Of a stretch of DNA of 64,000 nucleotides, positions 27,832-36,883 are shown piece after piece. Numbering within the stretch: the first letter of the stretch is position 1; each line of letters starts with the position of its first letter. The notes beneath the pieces were generated by a model. The model had not been told where the DNA came from. It saw only the letters and a program-made list of their open reading frames with translations, and searched no databases. Position numbers and translations under genes: made by a program. Source of the DNA: Mesorhizobium wenxiniae (GTDB lineage: Bacteria; Pseudomonadota; Alphaproteobacteria; Rhizobiales; Rhizobiaceae); contig NZ_NPKH01000033.1 in the NCBI RefSeq assembly GCF_002284535.1, positions 69,800-133,799 on the forward strand. The letters are read 5' to 3'.

Positions 27832-28296
27832 ATGGATGAATGGAAATTGCCTTGGGAAGGCGGCTGCCTGTGCGGCGGGATACGCTTTCGGGTAAGTGCG
27901 CCACCCCTGCTGACGATGGCCTGTCATTGCACCGGCTGTCAGAAGCTGAGCGCGAGCGCTTATTCCCTGACCATGGCCGTGCCGAGCAACGGCTTCATCG
28001 TGACGCAGGGCGAGCCGGTGGTCGGCGGCATGCATGGGCCGCACCGGCAACTGTACTGCCCGCACTGCAAGAACTGGATGTTCACGCATCCGCACGGCCT
28101 GGACTTCATCGTCAATGTTCGCGCTACCATGCTGGACGAGCACCGTTGGTATGTGCCCTTCGTCGAGGTCTTCGCGTCGGAAAAGCTGCCATGGGCTACG
28201 ACCGCCGCCACCCACAGTTTCGCTACCCAGCCCGACCTTGAGGGATACACACCTTTGATCGAGACTTTCGCACGCGAAGGGGCGCGACCAGTGTGA
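27832..28296 (+). CDS. GFA (CENP-V/glutathione-dependent formaldehyde-activating) family protein
   Basis: The 154-residue protein has the zinc-binding cysteines of the GFA fold: CLCGGIRF, then ACHCTGCQKL, then LYCPHCKNWMF. Zinc sites are thus complete. The founding member reacts glutathione with formaldehyde, but most family members have no proven activity, so only the fold is claimed. The start at 27832 has GAGG 7 nt upstream. It lies divergent from the WD40 gene, with about 230 bp between them. Confidence 0.88.
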   Translation: MDEWKLPWEGGCLCGGIRFRVSAPPLLTMACHCTGCQKLSASAYSLTMAVPSNGFIVTQGEPVVGGMHGPHRQLYCPHCKNWMFTHPHGLDFIVNVRATMLDEHRWYVPFVEVFASEKLPWATTAATHSFATQPDLEGYTPLIETFAREGARPV

Positions 28297-28335
28297 CTTT
28301 TTGTGCGTGAGGGTTGGCGATAGCGCCGGCAACCG

Positions 28336-28362
28336 CCAACCTCCCCATAAACGGGGAGATCG
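28336..28362. terminator. hairpin between convergent genes
   Basis: CTCCCC and GGGGAG surround a short loop, ATAAAC, between the GFA and exonuclease stops. It could end transcription from either side, and it also resembles a shortened RIME arm. Confidence 0.4.
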
Positions 28363-28377
28363 AATGTTCTCCACCCC

Positions 28378-29148
28378 TCACCGCAATTCCACCCACACCG
28401 GCGCGTGGTCGCTGGCGCCGGGCTCGCCGCGCACTTCGCGGTCGATGCCTGCCCCGGCCAATCGGCGCGCCAGTTTCTTGGAGAGCAATAGATGATCGAG
28501 CCGCAGGCCGGCGTCGCGCGGCCAGCGGTTGCGGCGATAATCCCAGAATGTGTAAAGCGTTTCTTTCGGGTGCTTCTTGCGCAGCGCATCGGTCCAGCCC
28601 TGGTCGAGCAGTGCTGCGAAAGCGGCGCGGCTTTCCGGCTGCACCAGCGCATTGTCGTCATAGGAGCGGGTCGGATAGATGTCGCGCGGCTCGGGCACAA
28701 TGTTGTAGTCGCCGGCCAGCACTACCGGCAGCCCGGTGTCGAACAGTTCCGCCGCATGCGCGTTCAGGCGCTCGTGCCACGCCAGCTTGTAGGTGAATTT
28801 CGGACCGGGCTGCGGGTTGCCGTTCGGCGCATAGAGGCAGGCGATGACGATGCCGCTGACCGCTGCCTCGATGTAGCGGGCCTGGTTGTCGCTCTCGTCG
28901 CCGGGCAGTGCCTCGCGGATCAGAACGGGTTCTGAACCCCGCGCGAGTATGGCGACGCCGTTCCAGGTCGGCTGTCCCACCCACACCGCGCCATAGCCCG
29001 CAGCGGCGAGTGCTGTGCGCGGAAACTGCGTCTGCCTTGCTTTCAGTTCTTGCACGCAGACGATGTCGGGCTTGGCGACAGCCAGCCAGGCCAGCACGTT
29101 TTGTAGCCGGCTGTTGATATTGTTGATGTTGAAGGTGGCGATCTTCAT
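28378..29148 (-). CDS. xth: exodeoxyribonuclease III
   Basis: The 256-residue protein is a normal-length exonuclease III/AP endonuclease. Metal and catalytic residues are in place: MKIATFNINN at the start, QELKA for the Glu, GDYNIVP for the Asp/Asn pair, RLDHLLLS, and SDHAPVWVEL for the final Asp-His. It should cut DNA at abasic sites and degrade 3' ends, in base-excision repair. The ATG at 29148 begins 8 nt after the stop of the hydrolase gene upstream, so the two are co-transcribed. Confidence 0.94.
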   Translation of the reverse strand: MKIATFNINNINSRLQNVLAWLAVAKPDIVCVQELKARQTQFPRTALAAAGYGAVWVGQPTWNGVAILARGSEPVLIREALPGDESDNQARYIEAAVSGIVIACLYAPNGNPQPGPKFTYKLAWHERLNAHAAELFDTGLPVVLAGDYNIVPEPRDIYPTRSYDDNALVQPESRAAFAALLDQGWTDALRKKHPKETLYTFWDYRRNRWPRDAGLRLDHLLLSKKLARRLAGAGIDREVRGEPGASDHAPVWVELR

Positions 29149-29156
29149 TGGGCGGA

Positions 29157-29801
29157 TCAGCGCGCGATGCGCCCGGTCCATGCCTTGACCGCTTCGGCGA
29201 GCGTCTTCAGATGGTCGGCGGCGGAGAAGCCGGAGATGCTCTTGCGCGGCTTGAGGTCGTGGTCGCCATCCTCCAGCCACAGCATCTCGATTGCATCTGA
29301 TAGCGCATAGCCCGCGACCTCGTCCTTCGTGCCGAACTCGTCGCGCGTGCCCTGGCAGATCAGTGTCGGGGTCTTGAGCGCGGCGAGATGCTTGGTGCGC
29401 AACTGCGTCGGCTTGGCCGGCAGGTGGAAGGGATAGCCCAGACAAAGCAGGCCCGAGATCTCGCCCTTGGAAAACATCTCGTCGGCGATCATCGAGGCGA
29501 CGCGGCCGCCCATCGACTTGCCGCCGATGATCAGCGCCCCCGTCACGCCCTTCGCCCTCAGTTCGGCGATCGCCTTGACATATTCCGGGCTCACTGTCTC
29601 GGCGCGCGGCGGCGGCTTGCGGTGGCCGTAGCGGCGGGCGGCCATGTAGTGGAATTCGAATCGCGCGACGCGGAACCCGGCCTCGGCCAGCGCCTTGGCC
29701 GTGGCGGTCATCGAGGCCGAATCCATTGGCGCCCCGGCGCCATGGGCAAGCAGGACGGTGATGGCGGCGGTTTCGGGCCCGTCGAAGAGGAAGGCGGTCA
29801 T
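29157..29801 (-). CDS. alpha/beta hydrolase (KANL3/TEX30-like)
   Basis: The 214-residue protein is a compact alpha/beta hydrolase. The oxyanion region is LLAHGAGAPMDS, the nucleophile is in GGKSMGGRVA, and the late Asp and His are in QGTRDEFG and EDGDHDL. The pattern HGAGAPMDS...RFEFHYM fits the family of small hydrolases related to KANL3/TEX30. The substrate is unknown. The start at 29801 has no strong ribosome site, but a family-like MTAFLFDG follows. It is co-transcribed with xth. Confidence 0.84.
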   Translation of the reverse strand: MTAFLFDGPETAAITVLLAHGAGAPMDSASMTATAKALAEAGFRVARFEFHYMAARRYGHRKPPPRAETVSPEYVKAIAELRAKGVTGALIIGGKSMGGRVASMIADEMFSKGEISGLLCLGYPFHLPAKPTQLRTKHLAALKTPTLICQGTRDEFGTKDEVAGYALSDAIEMLWLEDGDHDLKPRKSISGFSAADHLKTLAEAVKAWTGRIAR

Positions 29802-29837
29802 TGGGTGGCCCGCAGATGAAGGCCGAGTTCCTTCGCG

Positions 29838-29990
29838 CCCCCCTCTGGCCTGCCGGCCATCTCCCCCGCAAGGAGGGAGATCACGCACTCTGCCGCTTTC
29901 GCCAATCTCCAACGTCGCAGGGATGAACCGGCACTCGAAGCTGCCATTCTCCCACCCTGCGGGAGAGATGGCCGGCAGGCCAGAGGGGGG
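29838..29990. repeat. RIME-like element with 26-bp perfect inverted ends
   Basis: Left end at 29838 and right end at 29990 are inverted copies for 26 bases: six C's, then TCTGGCCTGCCGGCCATCTC. Each arm also has an inner hairpin of CTCCC and GGGAG. The middle is 60 bp without a gene. It is the best-preserved copy in the window. Confidence 0.72.
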
Positions 29991-30031
29991 TGTTCAAGCG
30001 CAACCATCGCGATCCCTTGTTCCGTCACCCA

Positions 30032-30709
30032 CTATGGCTGCGCAGCTGCCTCGTCGCAAACCTGCGATTGTAGATACTGGACCTGCGCCGCCAGCAAACC
30101 GGGCCATCCAGTCGCATCGATCTCGCCAACCCATCTGCAAGCAGCTTCACGCCCGCGAACTTGTTCCAGCAAGCAGAAATAGGCGGTGTCTCGCCATGAT
30201 CCGCACAATTGCCCGTTGCCGTCCATCACATCCAGGGCCGAGGCCCAGGTGAACCATCGCCTGATCCATGTACCGACCTTGCCCTCGAGATCGGTGACGC
30301 ACTGGGCCATGAACGCATCGAGATCACCTTCATTTGCCACCCAAAACGGGTCACGACCTCCGATGAAACCCCCATCAATGGCATCGAACCCTACTCTGAG
30401 AAATAATCTGCTCGATTTCCGATCGCTTTGGGTTTTGAACTGTGCCGAACTTGGATCCTTAACCTCATACCACGCGTCAAAATCCTTCCACAGCTTGGAA
30501 AACTTCTTCCACTTGAAGACAGCCGCGATCGAGCAGTCATACTGCCCGTATCGGCGGTCCGTGTAGCAATCGAGCTCGATGCTGAAATCGGTCAGATTAT
30601 CGGCAGACGCGACAACAAGCTTGGCGCTGTCCGGCTTGAACCATCGCGCGCCAAGGCGTGAGCGAAGCTCTTCGGCGACGGTTGCTCGGATGGTTTTTGC
30701 ATCGAGCAT
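30032..30709 (-). CDS. unknown protein, last gene of the ligD-ku region
   Basis: A 225-residue protein that I do not recognise. There is no signal peptide and no membrane helix; it is rich in aromatic residues (KWKKFSKLWKDFDAWYEV, WIRRWFTW). The start MLDAKTIRATVAEEL at 30709 lies 12 nt after the stop of the TPR gene but has no ribosome site, so translation may depend on coupling. GC is a little lower than in the flanking genes, which suggests later acquisition. An upstream in-frame start overlapping the TPR gene is less likely. Confidence 0.68.
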   Translation of the reverse strand: MLDAKTIRATVAEELRSRLGARWFKPDSAKLVVASADNLTDFSIELDCYTDRRYGQYDCSIAAVFKWKKFSKLWKDFDAWYEVKDPSSAQFKTQSDRKSSRLFLRVGFDAIDGGFIGGRDPFWVANEGDLDAFMAQCVTDLEGKVGTWIRRWFTWASALDVMDGNGQLCGSWRDTAYFCLLEQVRGREAACRWVGEIDATGWPGLLAAQVQYLQSQVCDEAAAQP

Positions 30710-30720
30710 CACGTTTGGTC

Positions 30721-31812
30721 TTACCCCGCCGTGCGCGCCAGTTGCAGATCGATGAACTGTATCCCCTTGGCCGCCATGCGCGCCCATTCGGAGTTGGCGT
30801 CGAGTTCGAGGTAGCGTGCCCAGTGGCGGCGCGCCTCGGCCAGGTTGCCGGCGTCGAACTCCAGCCTCGCAAGGTTGAACACCGCATCGGCATAATCGGC
30901 ATCGAGCGCGATCGCCTTTTGTAGATGCCGTCGCGCCGAGGCCTCTCGGCCTTGCTCGGTCATCAGCCCGGCCAGATTGAACCAGGCCTCGACAAAGCCG
31001 GGGTCACACTTGATGGCGCGGGCATAGTCATGCGCCGCCTCGGCCGCGTGGCCGGCGCCGCGCAGACAATTGGCGCGGTTGAAGGCGGCGATGGCGTCGG
31101 TCGGGTCGATGGCCAAGCAGCGCTGGTAGAGTGCGGCCGCCTGTTCGTGACGTTCAGCCTCTTCCGCGGCTTCAGCGTCGGCGAACAGTTCTTCCAGCGT
31201 GTCGTCATCCGGCGACCCAAAGTCGAACAGCAGCTGGCCGTCGAGTTCGCTCTGGCCACCATCGAGATAGATCGCATCCGCGCGCCCGCGCTGTGAGCCG
31301 ACATTCAGCGACTTGGCGGTGAGCGAAGCCACCGGGCCGGAGCGGTGCACCGAGCGCGCGATTGCGCCCCACGAGGCGCCGCCGGCGACCAGCCCGGCAT
31401 ATTTGCGGGCCAGGATCAGGTCGCGAAACGAATAGGGCTCGCAATCATTCTCGAAGGCATCGAAGAGACTGAGAAGGTCGAGGTCGGATGCGGCCAATCG
31501 CGACTGATCGAGAAGCGACTGCCGCGACAGGGCCGAGGCCTCCGGCGCCTTCATCAGCCCTAGCAGGCGCAAAAAACCGTTTTCGCTCATCAGCTTTCGG
31601 CCGGCCGCGCGCTCAGCCGCGACGCGGCGCTCGATCTCGGCATCCCCGGCCTTGGCGAGAAGTGTGCGGCCGAACACCACATGGCTAGTGCGGCGCGTGA
31701 CGCCGCGCCTTAACTGGCCGTGCTGGCGTTCAACCTCGCGCGCCGCCAGCCTCAGTGGAAACGCCGCCAGCGCGCCGATGGCGCCGAAGACGGTGCCGGC
31801 AAGCGCCGTCAC
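30721..31812 (-). CDS. TPR protein with MerR-like helix-turn-helix region
   Basis: The 363-residue protein starts with a hydrophobic segment (about 3-24), has a MerR-like DNA-binding segment near 120-165 (YSFRDLILARKYAGLVAGG) and ends with four or so TPR motifs (about 205-350). The start is a GTG at 31812 that overlaps the ku stop as GTGA, so it is coupled to ku; AAGGC lies just before it. An internal ATG at 31590 would give a shorter soluble form. Position suggests a role linked to end-joining, but this is inference from location only. Confidence 0.78.
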   Translation of the reverse strand: MTALAGTVFGAIGALAAFPLRLAAREVERQHGQLRRGVTRRTSHVVFGRTLLAKAGDAEIERRVAAERAAGRKLMSENGFLRLLGLMKAPEASALSRQSLLDQSRLAASDLDLLSLFDAFENDCEPYSFRDLILARKYAGLVAGGASWGAIARSVHRSGPVASLTAKSLNVGSQRGRADAIYLDGGQSELDGQLLFDFGSPDDDTLEELFADAEAAEEAERHEQAAALYQRCLAIDPTDAIAAFNRANCLRGAGHAAEAAHDYARAIKCDPGFVEAWFNLAGLMTEQGREASARRHLQKAIALDADYADAVFNLARLEFDAGNLAEARRHWARYLELDANSEWARMAAKGIQFIDLQLARTAG

Positions 31813-32714
31813 GCCTTGCTCTTGCCGACGGCCTTCAGCAAATTGGCCTTGAGCGGGTTTTCCTTGGCCGCGCTGGCCTTGCCCTTGGCGGCAGGCTTTG
31901 CCGCCTCATCGGCCTTGCTCTTCGACTTGGCCGGCGGCTTGGCCGATTGCGACAGGCTGGCCTTCAGCGCATCCATCAGGTTGATCACGTTGCCGCGCTC
32001 GGGGGCGGCCGCGATGATCGGCTTGTGGCCCTTGAGCTTCTCGCGGATCATCGCCATCAGCGCGATCTCGTAGCGATCCTCATAATTCTTCGGATCGAAG
32101 GTGGTTTCCTTCTGCTTGATCAGCGCTTCGGCGAGCTGCAGCATTTCCGGGTCGGGCTTGCCGGCCGGGATGTTGCCGAAATATTCGGCCGTACCGCGCA
32201 CTTCATTCGGGTTCCTCAAGGTGCAGACGAACATGCCGTTCTCGCGCGCGCCGATCGTCACGACGCGCTCGCGGCTGGACAGCACCAGCCGCGCGATCGC
32301 CAGCTTGCCCGACTTGCGCATCGCTTCGCGCAGCACCGCGAAAGTCTCCTCCGCCATCGCGCCATCGGGCGCCAGATAATAGGGCGCGTCCTGGTAGATG
32401 ACGTCGACCGAATGCTCGTCGACGAAGGCTTCGATGTTCATCGTGTGGTTGGATTCGATGCGCACCGCCTCGAGGTCGGCATCGTCGATGATGATGTACT
32501 GCTTATCTTCGTATTCGTAGCCCTTGACCAGATCCGAGCGCTCGACCAGCCCGAGCTCGGGATCGACCGGCTTCATATTGATGCGGTTGTGGGTGTCCTT
32601 GTGCAGCTGATTGAAGCTGATCCGCTCGCTGGCACTCGTCGCCGGATACAGCCGGACCGGACAGCTGACGAGACTGAGCTTGAGGTAACCTTTCCAACTT
32701 GCCCTGGGCGCCAT
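31809..32714 (-). CDS. ku: Ku protein for non-homologous end joining
   Basis: The 301-residue bacterial Ku homologue. It has the Ku core (WKGYLKLSLVSCPVRLYP, LVERSDLVKGYEYEDKQYI) through about residue 255 and a Lys/Ala-rich C-terminal tail, as in many bacterial Kus that bind DNA and recruit LigD. It forms a ring-shaped homodimer on DNA ends. TAGGAGA lies before the ATG at 32714. ligD is upstream on the same strand, 89 bp away, with a strong hairpin in the gap, and the TPR gene overlaps its stop. Confidence 0.96.
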   Translation of the reverse strand: MAPRASWKGYLKLSLVSCPVRLYPATSASERISFNQLHKDTHNRINMKPVDPELGLVERSDLVKGYEYEDKQYIIIDDADLEAVRIESNHTMNIEAFVDEHSVDVIYQDAPYYLAPDGAMAEETFAVLREAMRKSGKLAIARLVLSSRERVVTIGARENGMFVCTLRNPNEVRGTAEYFGNIPAGKPDPEMLQLAEALIKQKETTFDPKNYEDRYEIALMAMIREKLKGHKPIIAAAPERGNVINLMDALKASLSQSAKPPAKSKSKADEAAKPAAKGKASAAKENPLKANLLKAVGKSKA

Positions 32715-32752
32715 GAAACTCTCCTACGCGGCCGTGCACTGTCGAACTGTTC

Positions 32753-32785
32753 GCAGCGCTTCGTCCAAAGGACGAACAACGCTGC
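32753..32785 (-). promoter_or_regulatory. stem-loop between ligD and ku
   Basis: GCAGCG...TTCGTCC pairs with GGACGAA...CGCTGC around AAA. The stem is long but has no T run after it, so it may be an mRNA-stability or attenuation structure rather than a terminator. Confidence 0.5.
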
Positions 32786-32803
32786 GCAAAACCTACTTCG
32801 CCC

Positions 32804-35269
32804 TCACAATACCGGCAAATCCCTAGCGAAATCTTCCATGTTGGCCCAGGGATCGCCGGAGGTGGCCAGAAGGCCCGGCAGCGAAGAATAATTCAAATCT
32901 TCCGGAGCGTCGATGGATTCCAGATCGGACCAGCTCACCGGCGTGGAGGCCGGCAGGTTGGTGCGGGCGCGCAGCGAATAAGGTGCCGCCGAGGTGTGGC
33001 CGCGCGCATTGCGGTGATAATCGATGAAGATGCGCCGTTTGCGGTTGTCCTTGCCCATGGTGGTGGTGAAGATGTCGGGCGCGGAGGCGGCCAATGCCGA
33101 GGAAATGGCGCTGGTCGCCTGGTGCAGTTTCTTCCAGTTCTGTTTTTGCGTTACCGGCACGGTGATGTGTATGCCCTTGCCGCCCGACGTTTTCGCGAAC
33201 GGCATCAGCCCCATCGCCTCCAGCTCGGCGCGGATATGCACTGCCGCCTCGACCACCTCGCGCCAGCTAATCCCCTCGCCCGGGTCGAGGTCGAAAACGA
33301 TCAGGTCCGGTCTGTCTAGCCGCGTGCGGTGGGTGCCCCAGGTGTGGAACTCGACGACGCCGAACTGCGCCAGCGCCAGATAGCCCTTGGCATCTTCCAC
33401 CGACAGATAGGATTTAGTCTCGCCCTCGGAATTGGTCGTCTCGAAGGTCGCCACCGATGAAGGCATGCCGGTGAAGGCATGGCGCTGGAAGAAACAGTCC
33501 TGCGGCTTGCCGGTCGGGCAGCGCACCAGCGACACCGGGCGGCCGAGGATGTGCGGCAGCATGAAGTCGCCGACCAGCGCGTAGTAGACGGCGATGTCGA
33601 GCTTGGTCGGTCCGGTCTTGCCGAACAACCGCCGCGTCGGATTGGTCACCCAGATTGTGGCGAGATCGGCTTCCGCAATCAGCCGCTTGCGCTTGGCCGA
33701 CACCGGCGTCGATAGGCCGACGTCGCGCAGTCCGCGGAACACCGCATGGCGCAGCGCATTATCGGTGGTCCGGTTGGCATAGTGGATATGGGCCGAAAGC
33801 AGTGGCCGCACCCAGATCATCTCGCGCATGATCTCGCGCGGAACCCCTTCGGGTGCAGACGCGCCGGCGCGCAAGGACTCCAGCCGAGCCAGCAGGTCGG
33901 CCGCGGTGGCGGCGTCGAAGCCGGTGCCGACCTTGCCGCGATAGTGCAGTTCGCCATCCTCGAATTCGCCCAGGCCGAGTGCGGCCAATCCCTCGGCTGC
34001 ATCGGAGGTGGTATACCCGGCGATGATGAAGTCGCCGTTCTTCAGCGCCTTGATCTTGGTCCAGGTCTTGGTGCGGCCGCTCTGGTAGATTGCCGTTGCG
34101 CGCTTGGAGACGACGCCTTCTAGTCCCATCTCGGAAGCCTGGGCATAGAGCGCCTGGCCATCGCCTTCGACGTGGTCGCTGAACTGGATGGCGGAGTTGG
34201 CGCCCAAGCCGGACAGCAATTGCGACAGCAGCGCCTTGCGCCGGTCGAGCGGCGCTTTTCTCAGGTCCCAGCCGTCGAGATGCAAGAGATCGAAGGCGTA
34301 GAAGTGGAGCTTGTTGCCGGCGCCTTCGGCCAGCGCGTCCTGCAAAAGAGCGAAGCGGCTGATGCCCTTGGCGTCGAGCACGACGATCTCGCCATCTATG
34401 ACAGCCTCACGACATGGCAGCCTGGCGAAGGCATGCGGCAGGTCGCCATAGCGCCTGGTCCAGTCGAGACCGGCGCGTGTGATCAGCCGCACCTCGCCCT
34501 CAGCCAGATGCGCCATCGTGCGATAGCCGTCGAACTTGATTTCGTGCAGCCACTCCTCCCGGGTGTCCACTCCATCCGGCGGCTTTGCCACGGTCGTCGC
34601 CAGTTGCGGTTCGATGCGGGCGGGCACCGGCGCCTTGACCGCGCCCGGCAAAGCGCCGGGCTTCAGCACGACCGGTTTCGCAGGTTTGGGGACTGGCTTC
34701 GGCGCTTCGACCAGTTCCTCGATGCGCCGTCCCGATTTGACGCTTTCCGGCCGCTCGGCAAGGATGTCGAGCGCTGTATCGGCGGCGAGATCCCGCTCCT
34801 TGAACAGCAGCCAGTTTTTCTTCTCGTCGTCGACGGGCTTGGCCTTTAGCCTGGTCAGCATCCAGCCGCCATTCAGCTTCTCGCCGGCGAGGCGGAATTT
34901 GAACGAGCCGGTGCGCAAACTCTTTTCGACGTCGTCCATCGGCGCCCAGACGCCTGTGTCCCAGACGATCATCGGCCCGCCGCCATATTCGCCCTCAGGA
35001 ATGACGCCTTCGAAGTCGATATATTCAAGCGGATGGTCCTCGGTCTCGACCGCCAACCGCTTGTCGGCGGGATTGAGCGACGGGCCGCGAGGCACCGCCC
35101 AGCTCTTCAGCACACCGCCGACCTGCAGACGTAAATCATAATGGTCTGATGTGGCATGGTGTTTGTGCACGACGAAGCGATTGCCTTCTCCGGCAACCAG
35201 CCCGCCGACGGGTTCCGGCGTCTTGCTGAATTCGCGCTTGGCGCGATAGGCTTTGAGTTTCGGCGTCAT
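32804..35269 (-). CDS. ligD: ATP-dependent DNA ligase LigD (PE-LIG-POL)
   Basis: The 821-residue protein carries the three LigD parts: a 3'-phosphoesterase domain (about 28-150, with VHKHHATSDHYDLRL), the ATP-dependent ligase (about 235-520, active lysine in EIKFDGYRT) and the polymerase/primase domain (about 545-815, metal aspartates in FDLDPGEG). The order PE-LIG-POL is that of Pseudomonas and many rhizobia, unlike the POL-first form of mycobacteria. It seals and fills double-strand breaks with Ku. The start at 35269 is family-like but has only a weak ribosome site. Confidence 0.96.
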   Translation of the reverse strand: MTPKLKAYRAKREFSKTPEPVGGLVAGEGNRFVVHKHHATSDHYDLRLQVGGVLKSWAVPRGPSLNPADKRLAVETEDHPLEYIDFEGVIPEGEYGGGPMIVWDTGVWAPMDDVEKSLRTGSFKFRLAGEKLNGGWMLTRLKAKPVDDEKKNWLLFKERDLAADTALDILAERPESVKSGRRIEELVEAPKPVPKPAKPVVLKPGALPGAVKAPVPARIEPQLATTVAKPPDGVDTREEWLHEIKFDGYRTMAHLAEGEVRLITRAGLDWTRRYGDLPHAFARLPCREAVIDGEIVVLDAKGISRFALLQDALAEGAGNKLHFYAFDLLHLDGWDLRKAPLDRRKALLSQLLSGLGANSAIQFSDHVEGDGQALYAQASEMGLEGVVSKRATAIYQSGRTKTWTKIKALKNGDFIIAGYTTSDAAEGLAALGLGEFEDGELHYRGKVGTGFDAATAADLLARLESLRAGASAPEGVPREIMREMIWVRPLLSAHIHYANRTTDNALRHAVFRGLRDVGLSTPVSAKRKRLIAEADLATIWVTNPTRRLFGKTGPTKLDIAVYYALVGDFMLPHILGRPVSLVRCPTGKPQDCFFQRHAFTGMPSSVATFETTNSEGETKSYLSVEDAKGYLALAQFGVVEFHTWGTHRTRLDRPDLIVFDLDPGEGISWREVVEAAVHIRAELEAMGLMPFAKTSGGKGIHITVPVTQKQNWKKLHQATSAISSALAASAPDIFTTTMGKDNRKRRIFIDYHRNARGHTSAAPYSLRARTNLPASTPVSWSDLESIDAPEDLNYSSLPGLLATSGDPWANMEDFARDLPVL

Positions 35270-35378
35270 TTCCGCATGCCAAGCCGGATGCGGCGGCTGC
35301 GCAAAAACAAGGACTTAACCCGCATCGCTTGAATCATTTTGTCAGCATGCGGCAGGCCGCTGTCGTGCCTCGCACAGC

Positions 35379-35615
35379 TCAATCGTCGGTGGCCGGCGTG
35401 AGTTCGAGCTCGGCCGGTGACAGACCCTGCTGGAGCTGGCTCAGCCGGAATTCGTCGACCCAGTAAGCCTCGCCGTCGACGAGGACACGCGCTTTGTAGG
35501 CGCCGGCGGAAAAGCTCTGTGCGGTGATATAGACCTTGTGGCGGTCGAGCGCCTTGCGCACCGCGGCACGCTTGGAATTCTGGCTGGTGACGGAACTGGC
35601 CATGGACTCGCTCAT
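35379..35615 (-). CDS. small unknown protein
   Basis: A 78-residue protein with the core RKALDRHKVYITAQSFSAGAY and WVDEFRLSQLQQ, a mixed helix/strand fold that I cannot assign. It has no signal or membrane segment. ATGs at 35615 and 35603 both fit, and neither has a strong ribosome site. It is upstream of ligD on the same strand, about 110 bp away, so it may be in the same transcript. The frame shows normal codon bias. Confidence 0.6.
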   Translation of the reverse strand: MSESMASSVTSQNSKRAAVRKALDRHKVYITAQSFSAGAYKARVLVDGEAYWVDEFRLSQLQQGLSPAELELTPATDD

Positions 35616-35839
35616 ACACACGCCGCCGCAGGAGAAGGCGGCTGGCATAAGGATGGCCGAGACCGGGTGTCGTGTCAATTTGCGGTTGATCGCCTCGCGT
35701 TCAGGCTACCCTTCCCAGCAGCCGGCGCGTCAGCTTTCTCCCGCTTCCCCCGCGCCTAGCGTGTCTGCAATCGGACGGGTGGTGCAATGGCGTCTGGATC
35801 AACAAGCCGCAAATCCGAGCGCATGGGCTGCTGGATCTG

Positions 35840-36883
35840 TTGCGGCTGGTCGCCGCTTGGCTGTTCTATTCTTCCACTATTTTTTTCCACGGATCCTACC
35901 TGTCGCCGCTGCTGGTGCACGGCTACCCCGAAGCCGGCTCCCTCGCCATCTACGGCTATATGGGCGTCAATCTCTTTTTTCTGATCAGCGGTTTCGTCAT
36001 CGCCTGGTCGGCCGAAGGCCGGAATTGGACGGAATTCGCCGCGGCAAGATTCGCGCGGCTTTATCCTGGCTTCCTTGTCTGCATGACGGCCAGCTTCGTC
36101 GTGCAGACGCTGGCGGCCAATCCGACCCTTCCATATGACCCAAGCACGTGGGCCGCCAATCTCTTTATCGTCGCCCCGGCCTTCAACAGACCCTTCGTGG
36201 ACGGTGTCTACTGGTCGATCGTACTTGAGATCGTCTTCTATGGCTGGGTCGCGATCGCTCTGTTCTTCGGCGTCTTCTCGCGATGGAAGCTGCAGCTCGG
36301 GGCGGCATGGCTGCTGATGTCCGTCCTCAACGAGTCGGTCGTCCACAGCACAGCCCTGCAGATGGTGTTCATCACGCAATACGCGCCGTATTTCGCCGGC
36401 GGCATCATCGCCCAGCACATTGTCGCCAAGGGTTCGTCCACCGAGGCGCTGCTGCTGCTCGCCGCGGCGTTCCTGCTGTCATGCAAGGAAGTGACCGCCG
36501 GCGCCGACTGGATGCAGGCTCATTTCGGATTTTCGCCGCCGCTTTCAAGTCTGCTTGCCGCAAATGTCATCGTCTATGCCCTGTTCGGCGGAGCTCTCCT
36601 GTTGCGTCGCCGCATCGCACCGACGCCACTGGTGCTTGTGCTGGGCGGGCTCACCTATCCACTCTACCTTCTGCATCAGAAAATCGGCACGCTATGGCTC
36701 AACGCGCTGTCGCCGGCGGTCGGCCGGTGGGTCGCCCTCGCAATTGTGCTGACGGCATTGCTGTCGGCCTCGTTCGTGATTTCATTCTTTATCGAAAAGC
36801 CAATACGCAAGCCTTTGATATCCTTGCTGCTGCCCCGGTTGAACATGATGGCAAGCAAACTCAGGCTGGATCGGCCGGCATAG
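35840..36883 (+). CDS. acyltransferase 3 family membrane protein, 5' end uncertain
   Basis: This is an OafA-type acyltransferase with about ten membrane helices and the family's VNLFFLISGFVIAWS and ARFARLYPGFL motifs. Family members transfer acyl groups to surface sugars. The frame continues upstream as IRAHGLLDLLRLVAAW, which is the usual start of the family, but no ATG, GTG or TTG exists in frame before the TTG at 35840. An ATG at 35787 (MASGSTSRKSERM) would join it if one base were lost or gained near 35824. So the true start is probably upstream and shifted; the coordinates given begin at the first in-frame start codon. Confidence 0.82.
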   Translation: MRLVAAWLFYSSTIFFHGSYLSPLLVHGYPEAGSLAIYGYMGVNLFFLISGFVIAWSAEGRNWTEFAAARFARLYPGFLVCMTASFVVQTLAANPTLPYDPSTWAANLFIVAPAFNRPFVDGVYWSIVLEIVFYGWVAIALFFGVFSRWKLQLGAAWLLMSVLNESVVHSTALQMVFITQYAPYFAGGIIAQHIVAKGSSTEALLLLAAAFLLSCKEVTAGADWMQAHFGFSPPLSSLLAANVIVYALFGGALLLRRRIAPTPLVLVLGGLTYPLYLLHQKIGTLWLNALSPAVGRWVALAIVLTALLSASFVISFFIEKPIRKPLISLLLPRLNMMASKLRLDRPA

